48,070 nt of DNA from Bacillus renqingensis (GCF_016464375.1 NZ_JADDIU010000036.1:1-48070), one strand, 5' to 3'; positions 23,464-32,995 are shown, numbered from the stretch's first letter. Program-made: numbers and translations. The notes: generated by a model not told the origin, from the letters alone.

Positions 23464-24627
23464 ATGAAAAAGCTCTCATTGCTAGCCCTCTCTCTGGTAT
23501 TTTTGTTAAGTGCTTGTGCGCCTAATTTCGGGAAGCAAAATGAAGAGGTCCAAACAAAGGAAAAGACAAAGGGAAAGGCAATCATTCCAAAGTATAATAT
23601 TTCAGACAAATATTATCGGACGATTCTGCCCTTCAAACCAGGGGAAGCACGCGGGTTAGTTGTTAATAATATCAATACAAGATATGATTTAAATGAATTT
23701 GAAATGGGCTTAATGCGGATAGCCCAAAACAGCTTTGATACAGAAAAGTATTATTTCCGCGAGGGCCAGGAAATCAAGGCGGATACCATTCGAGCATGGT
23801 TAAATCGGCAATATACGAAAGAGCAGTTAAAGAAAAATAAGCTGAAGCAATCGGACAATATTGGGTTAAATCCGGTTAATACCGGTTCTGAAGCTAATCC
23901 GAGCTCGCCTATCTATTTGGCCCATATATTAGAGCATGATTATTTAACAAAAGATGATAAAGGGAATGTAAAATTAGCAGGTGTCACGATTGGACTGGCG
24001 ATGAACTCCACCTACTATTACAAGGTTGCTGTAGGTGGCGGCACGGTTGAAAAGGAAAAAAGTATTCCCTATGCGGAAATGGTACGGGAAGGGAAGAAAA
24101 TTGCAGCCGAAGTCGTAAAACGGGTCCGGGGAATAAAAAAATTATCGGATGTTCCGATTACAATCGCCTTATTTAAGCAGGAAACAAAGTCATCTGTCGT
24201 ACCCGGTAATTTCTTTACCTATACCACGGTTGATAGTGGAAGTTCGAGTTTAAATGACTGGGAGAAGGTAGATGAGAAATATTATTTATTTCCTTCAACC
24301 AATGCCAAAAATGATCACCGTGATGATATGACTTCCTTTTTGAATTTTAAGCAGGACGTGGAAGACTATTTTCCAAACTTTAATGGGGTCGTCGGCAGGG
24401 CATTTTATAGTGGTGATCAGATGCAGGATTTAACGATCACTATCCCTATTCAGTTTTATGGGAAAACAGAAGCGGTAGGGTTCACCCAATACGTCACGGG
24501 TCTAGTGATGCAATATTTTCCTAAATATCTATCCGTTTCTGTAAGTGTCACTTCCGTAGATGGTCCTGAAGCCCTCATTGTCAAAAAAGCCAATGGAACA
24601 GAACCGTTTGTATATATTTATCAATAA
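23464..24627 (+). CDS. camS: CamS-family lipoprotein (YerH)
   Basis: A 387-residue CamS-family sex pheromone lipoprotein (YerH in B. subtilis). The signal peptide ends in the lipobox LSAC (Cys18). In enterococci and staphylococci the last residues of such signal peptides are released as the cAM373-type pheromone; the equivalent here would be about LVFLLSA. The mature protein shows GLVVNNINTRYDLNEFE and the C-terminal QYFPKYLSVSVSV. The role of the mature protein is unknown. AGAGGTG precedes the start. Last gene of the pcrA-ligA unit. Confidence 0.9.
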   Translation: MKKLSLLALSLVFLLSACAPNFGKQNEEVQTKEKTKGKAIIPKYNISDKYYRTILPFKPGEARGLVVNNINTRYDLNEFEMGLMRIAQNSFDTEKYYFREGQEIKADTIRAWLNRQYTKEQLKKNKLKQSDNIGLNPVNTGSEANPSSPIYLAHILEHDYLTKDDKGNVKLAGVTIGLAMNSTYYYKVAVGGGTVEKEKSIPYAEMVREGKKIAAEVVKRVRGIKKLSDVPITIALFKQETKSSVVPGNFFTYTTVDSGSSSLNDWEKVDEKYYLFPSTNAKNDHRDDMTSFLNFKQDVEDYFPNFNGVVGRAFYSGDQMQDLTITIPIQFYGKTEAVGFTQYVTGLVMQYFPKYLSVSVSVTSVDGPEALIVKKANGTEPFVYIYQ

Positions 24628-24630
24628 TAA

Positions 24631-24654
24631 CCCGGCGCTCTGCCGGGTTTTTTT
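24631..24654 (+). terminator. Terminator after camS
   Basis: CCCGGC (24631-24636) and GCCGGG (24642-24647) pair around GCTCT and are followed by seven T. Confidence 0.93.
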
Positions 24655-24670
24655 CTAACTTTCGAACCAT

Positions 24671-24699
24671 TTGCTACTGTTTACTGATTCATGTAAAAT
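24671..24699 (+). promoter_or_regulatory. Sigma-A promoter of rocA/pruA
   Basis: TTGCTA (24671-24676) and TAAAAT (24694-24699) with 17-bp spacing. Confidence 0.6.
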
Positions 24700-24708
24700 G
24701 GATAGTGT

Positions 24709-24723
24709 ATGTAAACGTTTTAT
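24709..24723. promoter_or_regulatory. cre-like CcpA site
   Basis: ATGTAAACGTTTTAT matches the degenerate cre consensus WTGNAANCGNWNNCW except at the penultimate base. It lies just downstream of the predicted start of transcription, where CcpA would repress by roadblock. This fits catabolite control of amino-acid catabolism. Confidence 0.5.
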
Positions 24724-24745
24724 TACATAGGAGGGGTTTTAGAAA

Positions 24746-26293
24746 ATGGTACAACCATACAAGCATGAACCATTAACAGATTTTTCAGTGGAAGAGAACC
24801 GTCAGGCCTACCTTAAAGGGTTAAAAACAGTGGAAAGTTATTTAGGTCAAGACTATGATTTGCTTATAGGCGGAGAAAGAATTTCTACTGAGGAAAAAAT
24901 CGTTTCTTATAATCCAGCCAATAAAGATGAAGTCGTCGGTCGTGTTTCAAAGGCAAACCAAGAACTAGCTGAAAAAGCAATGCAGGCTGCTGTCAATGCA
25001 TTTAAGACTTGGAGAAAGACAAAGCCGGAAACTCGGGCAGATGTACTCCTGAAAGCAGCAGCCATCATCCGCCGCCGCAAACACGAGTTTTCTGCTCTGA
25101 TGACAAAAGAAGCAGGAAAGCCTTGGAGAGAGGCAGATGCTGATACGGCAGAAGGAATTGATTTTCTTGAATTTTATGCACGACAAATGATTGCCTTGAA
25201 AAATGGTGTACCGGTTCAAAGCCGTCCAAATGAGCACAATCAATATGGCTATATTCCTCTTGGCGTGGGAATTATTATTTCACCATGGAACTTCCCATTT
25301 GCCATCATGTGCGGCACCACTGTTGCAGCGATTGTGTCTGGAAACACAGTGCTATTAAAACCAGCTTCCACAACGCCGATTATTGCCGCTAAATTTGTGG
25401 AGGTAATGGAAGAAGCAGGTCTTCCAAAAGGAGTGCTCAACTTCGTTCCAGGAAGCGGTTCTGAAGTAGGTGACTACTTAGTTGATCATAAAGATACTCG
25501 CTTTGTAAGCTTTACAGGCTCCCGTGATGTTGGGCTTCGCATTTATGAGCGGGCATCAAAATTAAGCGGAGGACAAATTTGGTTGAAGCGTGTGATTGCA
25601 GAAATGGGCGGTAAAGATACCATTGTGGTTGACAGGGAAGCCGATCTTGAGCTGGCGGCACAATCAATCGTTGCCTCTGCATTTGGCTTCTCTGGCCAGA
25701 AATGTTCAGCATGTTCCCGGGCTGTAGTGGTTGAGGATGTGTATGATCAAGTATTGAATCGTGTGGTAGAGTTAACCAAACAATTAAAAGTTGGCGACCC
25801 AACTGATCAAGGTACATTCATGGGGCCTGTGAACGATCAAAATGCTTGGCAGAAAATCATGGATTATATTGAGATCGGTAAACAAGAAGGGACGTTACTG
25901 ACCGGCGGTGAAGGAGACAATTCAAAAGGCTATTTCATTCAGCCAACGGTGATTGCTGATCTGGATCCAAAGGCTCGCATTATGCAGGAAGAAATCTTTG
26001 GCCCAGTTGTTGGATTTACGAAAGCGAAAAACTTTGATGAAGCCCTTGAAATTGCCAACAACACGGAATACGGTTTAACAGGAGCGGTCATTTCCAGCAA
26101 CCGTGCCCATATCGAGCAGGCTCATGAAGACTTCCATGTCGGTAACCTTTATATCAACCGCGGCTGTACAGGGGCAGTTGTCGGCTACCAGCCATTCGGC
26201 GGCTTCAACATGTCCGGAACCGACTCCAAAGCAGGCGGCCCTGACTACTTGCTATTGCATATGCAAGCGAAGACCATTTCTGAACTGTACTAA
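24746..26293 (+). CDS. rocA: L-glutamate gamma-semialdehyde (P5C) dehydrogenase
   Basis: Aldehyde dehydrogenase of 515 residues, RocA/PruA type, oxidising P5C/glutamate semialdehyde to glutamate with NAD, the last step of proline and arginine breakdown. The catalytic cysteine is in GQKCSACSR (Cys320) and the general-base glutamate in [16 protein letters not shown] and [10 protein letters not shown] mark the cofactor site. It stands alone between two terminators with its own promoter and a cre-like site. No proline dehydrogenase or roc gene is adjacent, so the exact pathway (proline or arginine) is open. Confidence 0.93.
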   Translation: MVQPYKHEPLTDFSVEENRQAYLKGLKTVESYLGQDYDLLIGGERISTEEKIVSYNPANKDEVVGRVSKANQELAEKAMQAAVNAFKTWRKTKPETRADVLLKAAAIIRRRKHEFSALMTKEAGKPWREADADTAEGIDFLEFYARQMIALKNGVPVQSRPNEHNQYGYIPLGVGIIISPWNFPFAIMCGTTVAAIVSGNTVLLKPASTTPIIAAKFVEVMEEAGLPKGVLNFVPGSGSEVGDYLVDHKDTRFVSFTGSRDVGLRIYERASKLSGGQIWLKRVIAEMGGKDTIVVDREADLELAAQSIVASAFGFSGQKCSACSRAVVVEDVYDQVLNRVVELTKQLKVGDPTDQGTFMGPVNDQNAWQKIMDYIEIGKQEGTLLTGGEGDNSKGYFIQPTVIADLDPKARIMQEEIFGPVVGFTKAKNFDEALEIANNTEYGLTGAVISSNRAHIEQAHEDFHVGNLYINRGCTGAVVGYQPFGGFNMSGTDSKAGGPDYLLLHMQAKTISELY

Positions 26294-26330
26294 TTTAGAA
26301 AATCAGATACTGCTGGAGATAGAAAACAAT

Positions 26331-26367
26331 AAGAAAAGCCTCTTTTCATGGAAGAGGCTTTTCTTAT
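26331..26367. terminator. Terminator after rocA
   Basis: A 14-bp stem pairs AAGAAAAGCCTCTT (26331-26344) with AAGAGGCTTTTCTT (26352-26365) around a 7-nt loop. Its A/T ends allow bidirectional action and may also serve the minus-strand regulator ending at 26467. Confidence 0.85.
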
Positions 26368-26466
26368 GTCCGTTTCCGAAAGGAACGCCGTTTAACAACA
26401 ATCAGCTTTTTCTTTCGCTGAGCCGGAGAGATTGAAGATGGTATAGTGTCCAAAACATTCAGTCAT

Positions 26467-27372
26467 TTAAAGGTAGTAAAGGTTAAAAATAATATCTTGA
26501 TCATGGTTACCAAAGCCTTTTCCGAAGATCGTTGCGCCACCAACATTCTGAGCATCGCTTTCAACGGAAATTTTTAACTTTAGTAAATTCGAATCCTCTA
26601 GCTTCAAATCCTTCAATACTACATCGGAAAGGAAGTTCCCATCGATACAGGTATCGTATTGACTGACTCGTATATGCTTCAGTAACCCATATTGACTATT
26701 TTTATCCTCCCACCAGGATGGTGTATACCTTCCCCGCGTATCTGAAAAGTTGCCCGGACATGTCCAAGTTCCTATATTGATATCATTAACGTAAAAAGTA
26801 ATATCACTTGGCCAAACATTATTAGAATTCGGAAATTCAGAAGCGAGCTCGATAATAATTTCTAATAATTCCGGCTTATCTCTAGCAGTAAGTAAATTCG
26901 GGATCTTATATTCAACAAATCCTTCAGAAAACCATACTAATGAAGCGTTCATACGTTCAGTATCCATGAAGTATTTAGGGTCATCCACATGCCCGATAAA
27001 TTTTTCAGTTGAGGCGATTCCGCATGTTGGCTTTACATAAAAGTCTGTATAATGCCCGACACTTAGCTCAGTGGTGTGTAACTTGTAAGAATGATATATT
27101 TTTTGGGGAAATTGAATTTCAATATTATCAACAGACAGATAAGAAAGCTTTTGTATACCTGATTTACCCGGAACCTTTTCTGACTTTATTAAATGCGCTT
27201 CCTCTAATTTCTGAATATGCCTGGTGATAATTGCACTGCTCAATCCCAAACTTTTAGCAAGCTCTTTTATATTCATTTTTTTTTCAGATAATAGCTGAAG
27301 AATTTCTAATCTAACTTCACTATTTAGAGCTTCATAGACAGGTAATGAGTTTTTTGAAATATCTAATTGCAT
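26467..27372 (-). CDS. ArsR-type HTH regulator with a long C-terminal domain
   Basis: A 301-residue protein. Residues 10-75 form a winged helix of ArsR type (EALNSEVRLEILQLLSEKK, IKELAKSLGLSSAIITRHIQKLEEAHLI). The remaining ~220 residues are aromatic- and beta-rich, without ArsR metal-ligand patterns, and may bind a sugar or oligosaccharide. The ATG at 27372 follows AGGTGG; an ATG 18 nt upstream overlaps that region. It is divergent from the sugar ABC/GH2/GH43 operon and is probably its regulator. Specificity is not known. Confidence 0.75.
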   Translation of the reverse strand: MQLDISKNSLPVYEALNSEVRLEILQLLSEKKMNIKELAKSLGLSSAIITRHIQKLEEAHLIKSEKVPGKSGIQKLSYLSVDNIEIQFPQKIYHSYKLHTTELSVGHYTDFYVKPTCGIASTEKFIGHVDDPKYFMDTERMNASLVWFSEGFVEYKIPNLLTARDKPELLEIIIELASEFPNSNNVWPSDITFYVNDINIGTWTCPGNFSDTRGRYTPSWWEDKNSQYGLLKHIRVSQYDTCIDGNFLSDVVLKDLKLEDSNLLKLKISVESDAQNVGGATIFGKGFGNHDQDIIFNLYYL

Positions 27373-27483
27373 CTTTTTACCACCTTTCATTAACTTAAAA
27401 TTAGATGTTATATATTTTTTTTATTATAACATGAATTTAAATTGACTAAAAGGTTAATCATAAAAAATGCCTATATAATAGCG

Positions 27484-27512
27484 TTGACAGCGCTTTAACA
27501 GAAGTGTATAGT
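27484..27512 (+). promoter_or_regulatory. Strong promoter of the sugar operon with overlapping cre-like site
   Basis: TTGACA (27484-27489) and TATAGT (27507-27512) with an exact 17-bp spacer. TGACAGCGCTTTAA (27485-27498) matches the cre consensus TGWNANCGNTNWCA except at one base and covers the -35 box, so CcpA would block polymerase binding. The rest of the 273-nt gap holds an AT-rich stretch before it and, at 27574-27580, a strong AAGGAGG followed directly by ATGTAA, not usable for a longer gene. Confidence 0.65.
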
Positions 27513-27645
27513 GAATTTATAAATTTATTATTATCATTAGATTACTAATAAGTTAACTAATGTGTTTCATGTTAAGGAGGGATGTAATCTTTTCAAACAG
27601 CTTTTGTCAGGGGAATAAAAAAATATATTTAGGGAGTAGTGAAAA

Positions 27646-28908
27646 ATGAGAAAACTAGGTTTAGTTTTTATGACAATTATGCTTGTTGCTGCTTTAGCTG
27701 CCTGTGGTGGAAAATCTTCAGGTTCAAACTCAAGTTCAAGTAAAGAGATTGTCTTTTGGAATCCATTCGCTGGCCCAGATGGTCAAAATATGAAAAAAAT
27801 GGTAGATGAATATAATAAAACAAATCCAAAATACAAAATTAAAAATATATCTCTTAAAGAAGGAGATATGTATAAAAAAATTCAAACGGTTGAAAATTCG
27901 GGAAAAAACGTCCCGGACTTGATGATTGTCCATGCTGAACGAATCAAGCTGTATCATGATAATAAGATGTTAACTAGTTTTGATAAGTATTTAAAAGATT
28001 ACCCGGAAATAAAGGCTGAAAATTATATGCAAGAAGCTTGGAAGATTGGAGATCTAGATGGTTCTAGATACAGTGTTCCACTGGATATCCATTCATCCGT
28101 AATGTATTACAATAAAGATTTAGTAGAAAAGTATGCTCCAGGCGCACTTGATGATAATATTGTTACTTATGATGAGATTGAGGCGGCTGGGGAAAAATCC
28201 CAAAAGGATAAAATTACTGGGCTTGGGATTACATGGATGAAACCGATTTTTCTTTCCTTGTATGCACAAAATGGAGGAAAGTTAACAGAAAATGGTACAG
28301 ACCCGACCATTCATAATGATCAAGCAAAAGCTGCCTTCCAAAAATGGATTGATTTATATAAGGAACATGTTACAAACAAAGATGGAGAAGACCCATTGCA
28401 GTTATTTCTTCAAGGGAAATTAATTTTCTATCCTGAAGGGATCTGGATGAATAATAATTTAAAAGATGCAAAATTCGACTATGGATTAACAAATGCACCA
28501 CAACTTTCTAATGATAAAAGTAAAATGGTCAACTGGTCTTCATCCCATCAGTTTGTCATGTTTAACAGTAAAGAACGCACGGATGAAAAAGCAAAGGGTG
28601 TTTTAGCATTCGTTGATTGGGTTCGTGACCATTCATTAGAATGGGCAAAAGCTGGACAAAACCCAGCATCACTTAAAATTCTTGATGAACCGGAATATCA
28701 AAAAATGGCTCAATCATTTTTATTGAAAGATCCTGTAGAACAAGCTTCACTGAAGATTTTTGACTATAAATACAATGGATATGTTTCAGAAGAATTGGAT
28801 GCTAAAAGTCTTGATATCGTATTTGGAAAAAATCCTGTTGATAAAGCACTTGCCGATATTCAAAAATCATTAGAAGATAAAATCTCGAAAGATAATACAA
28901 ATAAATAA
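27646..28908 (+). CDS. Carbohydrate ABC transporter substrate-binding lipoprotein
   Basis: A 420-residue family 1 extracellular solute-binding protein. The signal sequence ends in lipobox LAAC (Cys20), then a Ser/Gly linker and KEIVFWNPFAGPDGQNM, typical of oligosaccharide binders. Several tryptophans (in WMKPIF, EGIWMNN, VNWSSSHQ) could stack on sugar rings. GGGAG precedes the ATG. First gene of the operon with two permeases and two glycosidases; arabinose- or galactose-containing oligosaccharides are plausible ligands from those neighbours. Confidence 0.9.
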   Translation: MRKLGLVFMTIMLVAALAACGGKSSGSNSSSSKEIVFWNPFAGPDGQNMKKMVDEYNKTNPKYKIKNISLKEGDMYKKIQTVENSGKNVPDLMIVHAERIKLYHDNKMLTSFDKYLKDYPEIKAENYMQEAWKIGDLDGSRYSVPLDIHSSVMYYNKDLVEKYAPGALDDNIVTYDEIEAAGEKSQKDKITGLGITWMKPIFLSLYAQNGGKLTENGTDPTIHNDQAKAAFQKWIDLYKEHVTNKDGEDPLQLFLQGKLIFYPEGIWMNNNLKDAKFDYGLTNAPQLSNDKSKMVNWSSSHQFVMFNSKERTDEKAKGVLAFVDWVRDHSLEWAKAGQNPASLKILDEPEYQKMAQSFLLKDPVEQASLKIFDYKYNGYVSEELDAKSLDIVFGKNPVDKALADIQKSLEDKISKDNTNK

Positions 28909-28928
28909 AAATTGAATTAACTTAAAAG

Positions 28929-28971
28929 ATGGAAGCTGTTTCTATGAATAAAAATAGCATGCAGCTTCCAT
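28929..28971 (+). other. Intercistronic hairpin after the binding-protein gene
   Basis: ATGGAAGCTG (28929-28938) pairs with CAGCTTCCAT (28962-28971), with an inner CTAT/ATAG pair. There is no long T run. Such hairpins often stabilise the binding-protein mRNA so that it is made in excess over the permeases. Confidence 0.65.
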
Positions 28972-28997
28972 AGATTTATCATTTTGGAGGGGTGAAT

Positions 28998-29921
28998 ATG
29001 GAAGCACCTGTGAAAGTAATAGAGAAGAAGGCGACATTTAAACGCTCCAAAAAAAGAACGGTAAATTGGACTCCTTGGGTCTTTGTTACACCACATTTGG
29101 TTATTTTTAGTCTTTTCTTTCTAGTGCCGATTCTTTACGGAATCTATATTTCTTTTACTAGCTGGGACTTGGTTGGAAAGCCAGACTTTGTCGGATTAGC
29201 GAATTATAAGGAGATCTTATGGCAAAAGGATTCATCATTTTACACGCAATTCCACAATGGCCTCAAAAATACTTTTATTTTTGTCCTTTTATCTGTTCCT
29301 AGTTGCATTATCATTCCGCTCTTATTAGCTAGTGCTTTAAATGCTAAACCAAGATTTCATAAGTTATTTCAATCTATTTTTTATATGCCAACTTTATTTT
29401 CTATTTCTGCAGTGGTGATTATTTGGACCTTAATGTTTAATGTGAATCAGGGACCTATTAACAATCTATTGGGTAAATCAATCCTTTGGACCGGTAGTCA
29501 GCCATATGCCTGGGCAACTTTAGTGATTGTAACAGTGTGGTGGGGCATTGGCGGTAATATGATTATTTATCAAGCCGCTTTGAATGGAATACCTAAAGAT
29601 TATTACGAGGCTGCAGATGTAGATGGAGCCAATGCTATTCAAAAGTTTTTTAAAATTACTCTTCCAAGCATTCGCGGCCAAATACTTTATACAGTAGTGA
29701 TTACAACTATTGCCCAATTTAATGTATATGGTCAACCTCTTATGCTTACAGCTGGAGGTCCAACTGACTCTACACGCGTGCTGTTAATGGATATTCAACA
29801 GAATGCATTTGGATCTGGGCAATCGATTGCTGGTATTGCGTCAGCCATGGCCTTTATTCTTGGTCTGTGTATCATGGTTGTATCCCTTATTCAATTTCTC
29901 TTTTTACGTAACAGAGACTAG
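28998..29921 (+). CDS. Sugar ABC transporter permease (MalF-type)
   Basis: A 307-residue inner-membrane permease of the MalF/UgpA group with about six membrane segments, beginning WTPWVFVTPHLVIFSLFFLVPILYGIYISF. The cytoplasmic EAA loop reads YYEAADVDGANAIQKFFKITLPSI and contacts the ATPase. The ATG at 28998 follows GGAGGGG, and a GTG 6 nt earlier is less well spaced. Pairs with the next gene. Confidence 0.92.
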   Translation: MEAPVKVIEKKATFKRSKKRTVNWTPWVFVTPHLVIFSLFFLVPILYGIYISFTSWDLVGKPDFVGLANYKEILWQKDSSFYTQFHNGLKNTFIFVLLSVPSCIIIPLLLASALNAKPRFHKLFQSIFYMPTLFSISAVVIIWTLMFNVNQGPINNLLGKSILWTGSQPYAWATLVIVTVWWGIGGNMIIYQAALNGIPKDYYEAADVDGANAIQKFFKITLPSIRGQILYTVVITTIAQFNVYGQPLMLTAGGPTDSTRVLLMDIQQNAFGSGQSIAGIASAMAFILGLCIMVVSLIQFLFLRNRD

Positions 29922-29939
29922 ATGAGAGGTGAAGAAAGG

Positions 29940-30782
29940 ATGAAGAATAAACTACTATCTTTTCCTAAATTAGTGGCTTTTTTATTTTTACTGTTAATGG
30001 CGATTATCTGGGTTGTTCCTTTAATATGGGGACTCGTAACTTCATTTAAGGGAGATATGGAATTTAAGACGATAGGTTTTAAATTTTTGCCCGTTGAATG
30101 GGTAACGACTAATTATACTTCACTCTTAGTGGATAACGATAGTACACCATTATTACACTGGTTCTTTAATTCATTAATCATATCAGTTGTTCATACTTTA
30201 CTAGTTCTTATCGTAGTATCTATGGCTGCCTTCGCTTATGGCAGATTACATTTTAAAGGACGCAACGCTCTTTTCCTATTTTTGATGGCTACTATGATGT
30301 TTCCAGGTGTAGTTAACTTAATTCCTTTGTATAAAATTGTCGATTCGCTCGGCTGGGTTAATACTTATTGGGCAGCAATCGTTCCTGGAGCTGCTGGGGT
30401 TTTTAATATCTTTCTCGTAAGACAATTTATGGTGAATATTCCAATTGAATTTGATGAAGCGGCAAGAATAGATGGTGCTGGTGATTTTCAAATATTTTTT
30501 AGAGTTGTATTGCCGCTATTAAGACCTATTTTGATGGTTGTTGCTTTATTTAGCTTCACTGGTTCGTGGAATGACTTTCTATGGCCATCCATCGTCTTTA
30601 ATGATATTGAAAAAATGCCGATAACTTCTGGGCTTCAGTTATTGCAAGGAATGTACACAGCACAACCGACGTTACTAATGGCCGGAGCATTAATTGCTAT
30701 TGTTCCAACGTTTATTCTCTATTTATTTGCACAAAAGTATTTTTTACAATCAATGTCACTTTCTGCTGGTGTAAAAGGTTAA
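29940..30782 (+). CDS. Sugar ABC transporter permease (MalG-type)
   Basis: A 280-residue MalG/UgpE-group permease, the partner of the preceding gene. The EAA loop is FDEAARIDGAGDFQIFFRVVLPLL, and the C-terminus ends in a YFLQSMSLSAGVKG tail typical of this group. The ATG at 29940 follows GAGGTGA; an ATG at 29922 next to the previous stop lacks one. No ATP-binding gene follows, so the importer probably relies on a shared MsmX-like ATPase encoded elsewhere. Confidence 0.92.
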   Translation: MKNKLLSFPKLVAFLFLLLMAIIWVVPLIWGLVTSFKGDMEFKTIGFKFLPVEWVTTNYTSLLVDNDSTPLLHWFFNSLIISVVHTLLVLIVVSMAAFAYGRLHFKGRNALFLFLMATMMFPGVVNLIPLYKIVDSLGWVNTYWAAIVPGAAGVFNIFLVRQFMVNIPIEFDEAARIDGAGDFQIFFRVVLPLLRPILMVVALFSFTGSWNDFLWPSIVFNDIEKMPITSGLQLLQGMYTAQPTLLMAGALIAIVPTFILYLFAQKYFLQSMSLSAGVKG

Positions 30783-30797
30783 AAAGGGGATGTGAGT

Positions 30798-31208
30798 ATG
30801 TCTAATAAAATGGAAAGAATCATCGTATATATTGCATCTACGTGGCAGTTATTAGATGGACTCATAACCATCTTTTTCTATGGACCTTATATAAGACAAA
30901 AAGGATCGCATATTAATGAATTATCATTTTGGGAAAAACAAGGTTTAAACTCGCTCTTTGGGAGTATTTATAGCTTTGTTTCTATATATGGGATTTTACT
31001 CATTTTACTAGGTTTAATTACAATTTATCTGACAAAAAGCTATTTGAAAAATGACATAGTGCCTAAGAAAGTCCCTTTTTGGTTTTTAATATGTGGTATT
31101 TTTTCATACTTTACAATGGATATAATCAGTCTAGTTCTTTATATGGGAGCTGGAATTATTATACTTGCGAAAAATCGCTCTATAAAAATTCATGCAAAAT
31201 CTAAATGA
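30798..31208 (+). CDS. Small multispan membrane protein of unknown function
   Basis: Not recognised. A 136-residue protein with about three to four hydrophobic segments (near residues 8-27, 50-75, 90-115) and a basic C-terminus KNRSIKIHAKSK. AAAGGGG precedes the ATG at 30798. It lies 15 nt after the permease and overlaps the region upstream of the GH2 gene, so it is part of the sugar operon. It could help transport or sensing, but no motif supports a specific function. Confidence 0.7.
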   Translation: MSNKMERIIVYIASTWQLLDGLITIFFYGPYIRQKGSHINELSFWEKQGLNSLFGSIYSFVSIYGILLILLGLITIYLTKSYLKNDIVPKKVPFWFLICGIFSYFTMDIISLVLYMGAGIIILAKNRSIKIHAKSK

Positions 31209-31228
31209 TCAATCTAGGAGGAAAAAAA

Positions 31229-32968
31229 ATGAAAGAATTACATCCAAGACCACAGTTTGTCCGAAATGATTGGGAATCACTAGATGGTGAATGGCAATTT
31301 GCATTCGATGATCATAATAGTGGGGAAGTTAATGGATGGGTAAATGGTATTCCAAAGAAACAAACGATTCAAGTGCCATTTAGCTACGAAACCAAAATGA
31401 GTGGTATAGAGGATCCCTCACATCACCCTGTCGTTTGGTATGAACGGACCATTGAGGTGACACATGATAAAAATGTATTGCTTCACTTTGAGGGAGCGGA
31501 TTATTATACAACACTATGGGTTAATGGAGTAAAAGTAGGGAATCATCAAGGAGCTTATACTGCTTTTGTGTTTGATATTACCAACTATGTACATAAAGGT
31601 GAAAATCAAATTGTCGTTAAAGTAGAAGATTCGGTAGATTGTTCTCAACCACGTGGTAAACAAAGATGGTTAAAAGATAACTTTGGCTGCTGGTATGTTC
31701 AAACGACTGGCATTTGGAAAACAGTATGGCTAGAGTATGTTTCACCGCTTCACATTGACTATGTGAAAATGACACCTGAATACGATAAAAGTGAAATAGC
31801 CGTTGAACTGCACACGAATGGATTTCAATCAGATGCTAATATTACAGCCAGCGCCGAGATTTCTTTTGAAGGTAAAATAATCAATAAAGTAGTGGTCAAT
31901 GTAATAGATGGAGTAGCAAAGTTTTCTCCGAGTGTCATTGAAAGTGGTGATCCTTGGAGCATGAAGAGCTGGAGCCCGAACACTCCAAATCTATACGATA
32001 TCAAATTTGAATTATTTCAAGAGGGTAACTCTGTTGATCTAGTGAACTCATATTTTGGAATGCGTAAAATTTCTATTGAAGGCCGGAAAATTCTCCTAAA
32101 TAACAGGGATTTATACCAACGTCTAATATTAGATCAAGGTTATTGGAAGGAAAGTGATTTAACTCCACCTTCTGTAGAAGCACTTGAAACAGATATTGAT
32201 AAGGTGCTTGAAATGGGATACAACGGTGTCAGAAAGCATCAAAAGATTGAGGATAATCGCTTCCTTTATCTTTGTGATAAGAAAGGTTTACTAGTTTGGT
32301 CAGAGGTTGGAGCAACGTATTCATTCAATGATCAAGCTGTGTCTAGTTTCACAAACGAATGGCTAGAAATAGTGAAACAAAATTACAATCACCCTTGTAT
32401 AATAACATGGGTACCATTTAATGAATCTTGGGGGATAGGGGATGTCTTTGTTAATGAGGCACAGCAAAAGTTTACTGAAGCGATCTACTATTTAACCAAA
32501 ACGTTAGATCCCATGCGGCCGGTTGTAACGAATGACGGTTGGGAGCATACCATTTCAGATATTATCACTCTCCATGATTATGAAGAATTTGGAGAGGAAT
32601 TCAGGAAACGTTATGAAAATGCCGAACAGCTGCTATCAAATAACATTCAGCATAATAAGGAGCGCTATCCTTTTGCGAAAGGTTATGGCTATAAAGGGCA
32701 ACCTGTGATTATATCTGAATTTGGAGGTATTGCGTTTACGTCAGAAAGTGGCTGGGGATATGGCAATCAAGTGAAAGATGAAGAGGCATTTATAAAACGC
32801 TTTGATAGTATTCATCAAGCGATTCAGGATCTCGACTATGTATGTGGTTTCTGTTATACACAGGTAACAGACGTTCAACAAGAAATTAATGGATTACTTA
32901 CCATTGATAGAAAAGCAAAAGTAGATTTAACAAAGATTCGTGAAATTAATGAAAGAAGAATAAAATAA
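31229..32968 (+). CDS. Glycoside hydrolase family 2 enzyme
   Basis: A 579-residue cytosolic GH2 enzyme with the three-part order: N-terminal jelly-roll sugar-binding domain (RPQFVRNDWESLDGEW, FEGADYYTTLWVNG), immunoglobulin-like domain (about 185-280) and TIM barrel. The predicted acid/base is Glu399 in PFNESWG and the nucleophile Glu497 in ISEFGG. No signal peptide, so it acts on imported oligosaccharides. TAGGAGG sets the ATG at 31229. It is shorter than LacZ and lacks its fifth domain. GH2 substrates range over galactosides, glucuronides, mannosides and arabinosides; which applies cannot be read here. Confidence 0.9.
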   Translation: MKELHPRPQFVRNDWESLDGEWQFAFDDHNSGEVNGWVNGIPKKQTIQVPFSYETKMSGIEDPSHHPVVWYERTIEVTHDKNVLLHFEGADYYTTLWVNGVKVGNHQGAYTAFVFDITNYVHKGENQIVVKVEDSVDCSQPRGKQRWLKDNFGCWYVQTTGIWKTVWLEYVSPLHIDYVKMTPEYDKSEIAVELHTNGFQSDANITASAEISFEGKIINKVVVNVIDGVAKFSPSVIESGDPWSMKSWSPNTPNLYDIKFELFQEGNSVDLVNSYFGMRKISIEGRKILLNNRDLYQRLILDQGYWKESDLTPPSVEALETDIDKVLEMGYNGVRKHQKIEDNRFLYLCDKKGLLVWSEVGATYSFNDQAVSSFTNEWLEIVKQNYNHPCIITWVPFNESWGIGDVFVNEAQQKFTEAIYYLTKTLDPMRPVVTNDGWEHTISDIITLHDYEEFGEEFRKRYENAEQLLSNNIQHNKERYPFAKGYGYKGQPVIISEFGGIAFTSESGWGYGNQVKDEEAFIKRFDSIHQAIQDLDYVCGFCYTQVTDVQQEINGLLTIDRKAKVDLTKIREINERRIK

Positions 32969-32995
32969 TATTTTTTGAATGAATTTCTAACTCTT

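Noticed and set aside
26103..26435. 110-codon frame inside and after rocA
   Set aside because: It overlaps the conserved C-terminus of rocA in another frame and runs through the rocA terminator.
27568..27649. 26-codon frame overlapping the start of the sugar-binding-protein gene
   Set aside because: Its ATG has no ribosome site, and the AAGGAGG lies inside the frame.
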